NCBI GenBank assembly: GCA_947053595.1
Contig: CAMRSX010000012.1
Coordinates: 1-36,749 of the forward strand
Origin: an uncultured Clostridia bacterium
GTDB lineage: Bacteria; Bacillota; Clostridia; Christensenellales; UBA1242
Length of the DNA: 36,749 nucleotides
Direction of reading: 5' to 3'
In this document: positions 31,461 through 36,749 of the stretch, piece after piece
Position numbering within the stretch: position 1 is the first letter of the stretch
Layout: each line of letters opens with the position of its first letter
Position numbers and translations under genes: made by a program
Notes under the pieces: generated by a model
Databases searched by the model: none
The model's input: only the letters and a program-made list of their open reading frames with translations
Told to the model about the DNA's origin: nothing

Positions 31461-32822
31461 ATGAAAAAAATCATCTTGTGCGGCATTGCCGCCACACTCA
31501 GCTTTGCGCTTGTTGGCTGCGGAAACGGAGCAAACAACGCAGCAATCACAAACTTAAGCAATCAGTTGGACGACACATCCAACACCATCAGCAGCGTGCA
31601 AACCGTCAGCCCAACCGATTTAAATCTGACAAAATCTATGTTTGAAACAGCCACAACAAGGGACAGCGAAGCGCTTTATGAAAATGTTTTAACCACCCAG
31701 CAGACGCTTTTGAATGAGGAATATTACAAAATGAACATCCTCAACAAAACATCCGTGCTTAAAAACAATCTTTCCAAAGAGCTTAAGCTTTCAAAGGCGC
31801 AAATCAACGCTGTGAAGGAACTGACAAACAGCCTGTCCAAATACACCAATTCTGTTGCTTATACAAAAAACGAGATGACATCTGCCGTAAAGCAAATTGC
31901 ATCCCTCAAAAAAAATGTGGACAAAAACGCGGACAAAATAAACGCAAAGCTCAACAAACTTTCTTGCAATTCCAATGCGCGCTCTTCTTATTATGAAAAC
32001 ATCTTAAATACGCTGGACCAAATCAACTCATACATCAACTGCGAAGATTGCCAAAACAATGATACCCAGCAAGACACGCAAAATCAAACTGCCGAAAGGC
32101 AAAATCCACAAACAACTCAACGCAGAAACATCGATTCTTTTCTTCCAAACAATCAAAACAACAACTGCGAAGATTGTGAAGATTGCAACAACTGCAACAA
32201 TCAAGACTGTTGCCCTCCTGCAAATGCACAAAACCCAATCAGCAATCCATACACTTACAACTCAAACAACATCAACAGAATGAACTATTATGGCGGCTTC
32301 TATGGCAACGGCATGGGCTATGGCGTTGCACCTTATGGCGCAGGCTTTAGCGGCACACCTTATGGCAGATATGGCGCACCTTATGGCGCTGGATATGGTG
32401 CAGGTTTTGGCAACGGAATGTATGGATATCCAAACGGAGCTTATGGCTTTGGACGTTTCAATCGCTTCAACCCTTCACGCAACACCGACACCTATGCCCC
32501 ACTTGCCAGAAATGTTGACACATTCAAGCTTTCTCAAAACAATCCAAACACAAATCTTCCCGCAGCAAACGCGCCACTTGCTCCAGTGACTGCACAGCCA
32601 GAGCAAAGGTTGGAAGATTTTGAAGAAGTTAAACAAGACAACACCTTGCAAAAGCTGACAAAAGAAGACTTTGAAAACAAGCTGGAAAAAGAGGAAGAAA
32701 GCACAATCAACAACATCCTTCCAAAACAAGAGGACAACACCACACAAACACCATCGCTTTCAATTTTTGCAAGAGGTCGCAGAATTCAGAAGGATTTAGA
32801 GCAGCCAATAATCGCACACTAA
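31461..32822 (+). CDS. Modular low-complexity lipoprotein of unknown function
   Basis: I do not recognise this 453-residue protein. It begins with a lipoprotein signal peptide; the lipobox is Leu17-Val-Gly-Cys20. Residues about 25-190 are Asn/Lys/Ser-rich helices with heptad-like spacing, a likely coiled coil. About 190-255 carries repeated Cys-Glu-Asp-Cys units within Asn/Gln-rich sequence, ending in Cys-Cys-Pro-Pro. About 270-335 is Gly/Tyr/Pro-rich with repeated PYGAGF/APYGAGY units. The end is Glu/Lys-rich, then basic. ATG 31461 follows GGAGG. The Cys-rich and Gly/Tyr-rich parts resemble spore-coat or surface proteins, and it is divergent from spoVAC, but a sporulation role is only a guess. 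Confidence 0.8.
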   Translation: MKKIILCGIAATLSFALVGCGNGANNAAITNLSNQLDDTSNTISSVQTVSPTDLNLTKSMFETATTRDSEALYENVLTTQQTLLNEEYYKMNILNKTSVLKNNLSKELKLSKAQINAVKELTNSLSKYTNSVAYTKNEMTSAVKQIASLKKNVDKNADKINAKLNKLSCNSNARSSYYENILNTLDQINSYINCEDCQNNDTQQDTQNQTAERQNPQTTQRRNIDSFLPNNQNNNCEDCEDCNNCNNQDCCPPANAQNPISNPYTYNSNNINRMNYYGGFYGNGMGYGVAPYGAGFSGTPYGRYGAPYGAGYGAGFGNGMYGYPNGAYGFGRFNRFNPSRNTDTYAPLARNVDTFKLSQNNPNTNLPAANAPLAPVTAQPEQRLEDFEEVKQDNTLQKLTKEDFENKLEKEEESTINNILPKQEDNTTQTPSLSIFARGRRIQKDLEQPIIAH

Positions 32823-32956
32823 AAGTTCTGCCAAAAAGGCAAACAAAAACACAAAAGCAAAAAATAAAATGCAGCATATAATATAAAAACAAAGCAAAAA
32901 TCAAAAGGAAATAAAAACTTTAAAAAAATCAAGAAAAAAAATGAATAAGAAAAACA

Positions 32957-32989
32957 AAAAAAAGACGCCATTTTCAGGCGTCTTTTTTG
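32957..32989. terminator. Bidirectional terminator between the lipoprotein gene and lemA
   Basis: AAAAAAGACGCC pairs with GGCGTCTTTTTT around a 7-nt loop, with T runs on both strands. It ends the lemA transcript on the minus strand and probably the lipoprotein transcript on the plus strand. Confidence 0.9.
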
Positions 32990-32998
32990 TTTGAAAGC

Positions 32999-33577
32999 TT
33001 AAAATTGCACTTTTGGCACCGCTCTTTCTTCAACATTTTCCAATTCAAAATAGTTCAAGCATTCAAACTTAAACATCTTTGCAATCAGATTTGAAGGAAA
33101 CATAAGCACAATTTTGTTATAATCTTTCACGCAAGCGTTGTAATATTTTCTGGATTGAGCAATCTCGTTTTCCAATTCACTAAGCTTACCTTGCAAGTGC
33201 AAGAAATTTTGATTAGACCTAAGTTCTGGATAATTTTCCGTCACTTTATAAAGCCTTCCAAGCGTTCTTGTTAAGGCTGTTTCGCCCTTAATTTTTTCTG
33301 CAGTGGTTGCAGCGTTCATGGCAGAATATCTTGCCTTCATAACACCTTCCAAAGTTTCGTTTTCATGCTTGGCATAAGCTCTCACGGTTTCAACATAGTT
33401 TGGAATTAAGTCGTGACGCTTTTTCATATACACATCCATGGTTGAAAAGCTTTCGTCAACTCCAACGCCACCCTTCACCAATTTGTTGTAAATTGCAATG
33501 CCCCAACAAACAAACACAAATGCAAGAAAGCCAATCACCGAAAACACAGCAATCAAAACAATTTCCCAAGTTTGCAT
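32999..33577 (-). CDS. LemA family protein
   Basis: A 192-residue protein with one N-terminal membrane helix (about 5-28) and a helical bundle domain. The family core is intact: YNKLVKGGVGVDESFSTMDVYMKKRHDLIPNYVETVRAYAKHE, followed by AYPELRSNQNF-like (NYPELRSNQNFLHLQ) and ARKYYNACVKDYN-like segments, with the FPSNLIAKMF end. The cellular role of LemA is unknown. ATG 33577 follows GGGAGGTGTTT. It has its own extended -10 promoter and a strong terminator, so it is monocistronic. Confidence 0.93.
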   Translation of the reverse strand: MQTWEIVLIAVFSVIGFLAFVFVCWGIAIYNKLVKGGVGVDESFSTMDVYMKKRHDLIPNYVETVRAYAKHENETLEGVMKARYSAMNAATTAEKIKGETALTRTLGRLYKVTENYPELRSNQNFLHLQGKLSELENEIAQSRKYYNACVKDYNKIVLMFPSNLIAKMFKFECLNYFELENVEERAVPKVQF

Positions 33578-33597
33578 AAACACCTCCCAATAAGAGA

Positions 33598-33626
33598 ATT
33601 ATAACATATTTATATTCAAAATGCAA
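33598..33626 (-). promoter_or_regulatory. Extended -10 promoter of lemA
   Basis: On the minus strand TTGCAT (33626-33621) and TATAAT (33603-33598) are separated by 17 bp, with TG one base before the -10 box. The predicted start near 33591 leaves a 14-nt leader with GGGAGG. Confidence 0.8.
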
Positions 33627-33657
33627 AAAAAGATTAAAAACAAAATCAATCTTTTTT
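33625..33657 (-). terminator. Terminator overlapping the end of the subtilase gene
   Basis: In the minus-strand RNA AAAAAAGATT pairs with AATCTTTTTT and is followed by a T run; the 5' arm contains the last codons of the subtilase gene. Its 3' side abuts the lemA promoter. Confidence 0.7.
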
Positions 33658-36600
33658 ATTTTTTTTCCTAATCAAAAACAGCAGCACTTTTGCAAAAATG
33701 AAACCCACAAACACCACCAAAATCACAATGAAGTATGTGAAAACAGCTGAATTTTCAAACAGAAAGCCTTTTGCTTTTTTGAATGAAATCACAACAGAAA
33801 TTTGCTGCTCGGCACTGGTGGCATCGTTGACAATTTGAAATCTGTTGTCATGAAAGGCAACCCTCTGCCCATTCACCGAAACAAAATCAATGTCATAGCC
33901 CTCACTTGGAGTTATGGTGTATTCTCGCGTTTTTCCATAAGCCAAGTCGCTTTGCGCAATTTCGCCAGTTGTGGAAATGCTGCCACCCTTGCCGCATGTG
34001 ACATACACATTGTTGAACTGCTCAACAAACACCACTCTCACAATCACATCAGAAAGGATGTTTTTGATGGTGTAAACCCCATCATTTGCAGTGAGAAGAG
34101 TGTTGTTTGCCATCACGCGCAAAACTCTCAGACCATCTTTTGGTTTGATTGTGAAAGACAAATCGTTCTCGCGCAAAATTTCAGTGGACACCACGGTGTC
34201 ATCATCCATCAAAATTTCACCCTTGCCGTCCGTTTCAAAAACAACCGAAAGCAGATTTTTTGGCACTGCTTCCACTTCAATCTTAAGCCCAGCGCTGCCC
34301 TTTTCGTTCACAAATTCATAGCCCACAGGCGAAAATTCTTGCACCGCCTTGCCGTTGATGACCACGCTTTTCAGCACATATCCCACCTCTGGCTCAATCA
34401 AAATTGTATATTCAACATCTTTAAACAACAATTCCATGGCACCAATCGCAAAACCGTCCACAAGCACATTGAAGTGCTGCTTGACATTGAAGTCAACCAT
34501 AAATGTTTCAGCATCGTCTTCAACAACATCAATCTTCAAAACATTGCTTCTGATTGGCGAAAAGCGATGCGCCTCGTCATAAATTTTCACATAAAGCTGA
34601 TAAGTGCCCGCCTGCAAGCCGTCAAAATGCAGTTGCAGAGTGGTTTCAAAGCCGTCAGTTTGCTGATTGCCAATTATGCTTTTGGTTGTGGAAACAACTT
34701 CATAAGTCACCTCGCGCCCAAAGTATGCAAGCGAAACAGAAAACTCTTCACCCTCTCTCACAATAAGCCTTTTGCCCAAATCTTTGGTGAAGCGCAGCGA
34801 CAAATCCACAAACTCAATGTTATGCTTGAAGGCAAACTGTTCTGCCTGCGTTTGAGCATAACCATAAACCTTCCTAAGGTTAAGCATTGTGTGGTCTGCA
34901 ATCATCAATATGCTTCCACCCACAAACAGCTCTTCCACGCCCGAGCCAGACAGTGCGTGCTTTCCAATGTTTCCCACGCTGAAAAGCTCAAGAGTTTTCA
35001 AATTTTTGCAATAAGAGAAGGAATAGTTTCCAATGCTTGAAACCTTGGAAACATTAAACTTTTCAAGGTTTGTGCACTTATAAAACGCATAAGCACCAAT
35101 TTGCGTAGAGCCCGCACCGTCGCAATTTATCTCTCTCAAATTTGTGTTGTTTTCAAAGGCAGACGCATCAATTTTGTAAATCGTGTTTGGCAGATTTAAA
35201 ACTTGCACTTTGGAGGCATTGAAGGCGTTGGCACCAATGCTGAAAATGCGTAAGTTTTGAAATTTGCTTGGCACAGTCAGCGTTGTCAACTTGCCCTTAT
35301 ATTTTTTCAGCACATAGCCAAAGTTGCTTTGTGAAAACTCAAAATCATAGTTGCTTAAAAGGTCAACATTGTTGAAATAATAAGTTTGGCTGCAAACATA
35401 GCTTTGCATAATGCCGTTTGTGCCGCTATCAAGATAAGCTGCCGCAGTGATTTTTGCTGTTTGCGACATCTTGATTGGGCTGGTGTATTCAATTCCATTT
35501 GTTTCATCCACATTTGTGGCATATTCGTTGAACGTGTAATAAATCTTGACATTGTCACCTTCCGAATAAGAAAGTGAAAGGAAAAATTCATTTTCATGAA
35601 ATTCTTCAGTGTTGCTGAAGTTGACATAGCCCTTAAAGGTTATGCCCACACCAGCAATGCAAACACAACCGTGTCCATACAGCGCGTCCCAACCCTCATC
35701 GCCGCAATCGATGGCGTTTTCTTTCAGCAGTCTGCAAATTTCATCCACAGAATAAGCTGTGTAAACGGGATTGGAATATAACAATGCTGCGCAAGATGCA
35801 ACGTGTGGTGCAGCCATGGAAGTGCCACTTAAAGTGACATAACTGGTTGGCGAAAACATCCCCGCGCTCACAATGCTGGTGCCCGGTGCGGAAAAATCCA
35901 CCGACACGCCAAAGTTGCTGTAAGACGCATCAAACTGCAAGCTTCCATTTTCGTTTTTAAGCGCCGTAACAGTGACAGCCTCTGGCACGTTTGCTGGGCA
36001 AGCCAAAGAGGTGTCCAAACAATCATTGCCCGCAGAAACAACTGGCACAATGCCGCAATTATACACGTCCACAATGGCCTCTTCAAGAGAAGTGTTTCGC
36101 ACGCTTTCGCCATTTTTAATTTCCACACCAATGCTCATGTTCATAACTTTGATGTTTTTGTTTGTTGCCCTCAAAGTTTGCAAATATTCCAATGCTGCAA
36201 CAATCATGGAAACGCTTCCCTTTCCGTTGCTGTTAAGCACCTTAAGTGGCAAAATCTTGACATTGTCAAGCGTGGTTTCTGCAATGATGCCGCTGGTGTG
36301 TGAGCCGTGCCCATTTAAATCCTCATATGCAAATTCCGATTTGTGATTTTCCTCTCTGGTGAAATCTCGCGCATATTTGCTTAAAATTCGCTCTCCCTTT
36401 ACAAAAAGCTCGTGAGAAGTGTTGATTCCGCTGTCCAAAACCGCCACAATCACATCGCTGAGATTGCCTTCGCTTTGCTTGAACATGGTGTCCGCATAGC
36501 TTTTATACCCCACAACCTCTGCGCCCCAAGACTTAAAGTTTTTGCCATCCGCCCAAGGGTTGGAATTGTAAACACTTTCCACAGTGACATCTTGTGCCAT

Positions 36601-36749
36601 AACAACATCGTCATAAGAAACAGCCACATCAAGGCTGGAAAAATAATCATAAGCAAAAGAAGCATCCTGCGCATCTTGATATTGAAAAATGTGCCAATCT
36701 TTATATTCCGCCGTTGCAACCGCGCCGCAACTGGAAGAAACCACTGCGC
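33646..36749 (-). CDS. Membrane-anchored subtilase with BspA-like leucine-rich repeats, 5' end missing
   Basis: About 1,034 codons are visible; the N-terminus and any signal peptide lie beyond the right edge, so the GTG near 36744 is not claimed as the start. An S8 peptidase domain carries the triad, counted from that GTG, Asp104 in AVLDSGIN, His146 in NGHGSHTSG and Ser near 307 in SGTSMAAPH, with Asn in SAGND. A chitobiase-C-like beta domain follows (KIYYTFNEYATN to TAKITAAAYLDSG). Then come BspA-type LRR_5 repeats (about 490-650), Ig-like and bacterial-repeat domains (about 670-990), and a final membrane helix with a basic tail. No LPXTG motif is seen. Likely a surface-displayed protease; the substrate is unknown. 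Confidence 0.92.
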   Translation of the reverse strand, partial: AVVSSSCGAVATAEYKDWHIFQYQDAQDASFAYDYFSSLDVAVSYDDVVMAQDVTVESVYNSNPWADGKNFKSWGAEVVGYKSYADTMFKQSEGNLSDVIVAVLDSGINTSHELFVKGERILSKYARDFTREENHKSEFAYEDLNGHGSHTSGIIAETTLDNVKILPLKVLNSNGKGSVSMIVAALEYLQTLRATNKNIKVMNMSIGVEIKNGESVRNTSLEEAIVDVYNCGIVPVVSAGNDCLDTSLACPANVPEAVTVTALKNENGSLQFDASYSNFGVSVDFSAPGTSIVSAGMFSPTSYVTLSGTSMAAPHVASCAALLYSNPVYTAYSVDEICRLLKENAIDCGDEGWDALYGHGCVCIAGVGITFKGYVNFSNTEEFHENEFFLSLSYSEGDNVKIYYTFNEYATNVDETNGIEYTSPIKMSQTAKITAAAYLDSGTNGIMQSYVCSQTYYFNNVDLLSNYDFEFSQSNFGYVLKKYKGKLTTLTVPSKFQNLRIFSIGANAFNASKVQVLNLPNTIYKIDASAFENNTNLREINCDGAGSTQIGAYAFYKCTNLEKFNVSKVSSIGNYSFSYCKNLKTLELFSVGNIGKHALSGSGVEELFVGGSILMIADHTMLNLRKVYGYAQTQAEQFAFKHNIEFVDLSLRFTKDLGKRLIVREGEEFSVSLAYFGREVTYEVVSTTKSIIGNQQTDGFETTLQLHFDGLQAGTYQLYVKIYDEAHRFSPIRSNVLKIDVVEDDAETFMVDFNVKQHFNVLVDGFAIGAMELLFKDVEYTILIEPEVGYVLKSVVINGKAVQEFSPVGYEFVNEKGSAGLKIEVEAVPKNLLSVVFETDGKGEILMDDDTVVSTEILRENDLSFTIKPKDGLRVLRVMANNTLLTANDGVYTIKNILSDVIVRVVFVEQFNNVYVTCGKGGSISTTGEIAQSDLAYGKTREYTITPSEGYDIDFVSVNGQRVAFHDNRFQIVNDATSAEQQISVVISFKKAKGFLFENSAVFTYFIVILVVFVGFIFAKVLLFLIRKKNKKD

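Noticed and set aside
33802..35040. A 412-codon plus-strand open frame inside the subtilase gene
   Set aside because: It is antisense to a clear S8 protease, has no ribosome binding site, and its His/Phe/Asn-rich composition is what antisense reading of a coding strand gives.

Overview
The window is a low-GC, gene-dense chromosomal segment of an endospore-forming member of the Bacillota, most likely an uncultured Clostridia-type lineage. The evidence is SpoVAC, SpoVAD and SpoVAE in the clostridial three-gene arrangement, a YunB homologue, strong AGGAGG-type ribosome binding sites, and the rpsB-tsf-frr-uppS-cdsA-rseP-polC-rimP-nusA-ylxR-ylxQ-infB order known from Bacillus and Clostridium. I see no rRNA, tRNA, CRISPR array, phage or insertion sequence.

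Positions 1-11570 (minus strand) are the conserved translation/envelope block, read from high to low coordinates: rpsB, tsf (terminator), frr, uppS, cdsA, rseP, a PolC-like gene, an orphan gene, then rimP, nusA, rnpM, ylxQ and a 3'-truncated infB. pyrH, dxr and ispG, often found in this block, are missing. The polC position holds only a 515-residue PolC N-terminal/OB/exonuclease protein without PHP or polymerase domains, apparently transcribed without a leader. The rimP-nusA unit has a consensus promoter followed at once by a hairpin with a poor U-tract, the layout expected for NusA-dependent attenuation.

Positions 11800-17250 (minus strand) carry an MBOAT/AlgJ-like polysaccharide O-acetylation pair, rlmH, and two CPBP-family membrane proteases. 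Positions 17300-20100 hold tadA, a SHOCT membrane protein, a short-chain dehydrogenase and tlyA. From 20250 to 20483 lies a tiny Cys/Pro/His-rich gene (76 aa, 13 Cys) with its own Shine-Dalgarno sequence, an upstream 9-bp inverted repeat and a terminator.

Positions 20600-27230 (minus strand) hold ileS (GXHH-signature type), an rRNA methyltransferase, an RluA-family pseudouridine synthase and pepF. After these come a HEPN-like/CBS fusion, yunB and spoVAC-D-E. The right end has a divergently transcribed low-complexity lipoprotein (coiled coil, Cys-repeat and Gly/Tyr-rich parts), lemA, and a large 5'-truncated, membrane-anchored subtilase with BspA-like leucine-rich repeats.

Points most worth following are the polymerase-less PolC, three promoters whose -10 boxes place the transcript start on or next to the ATG, the GXHH/HKS IleRS, the Cys-rich peptide, the HEPN-CBS fusion, the modular lipoprotein, and a palindromic repeat present in two intergenic regions about 11.5 kb apart.
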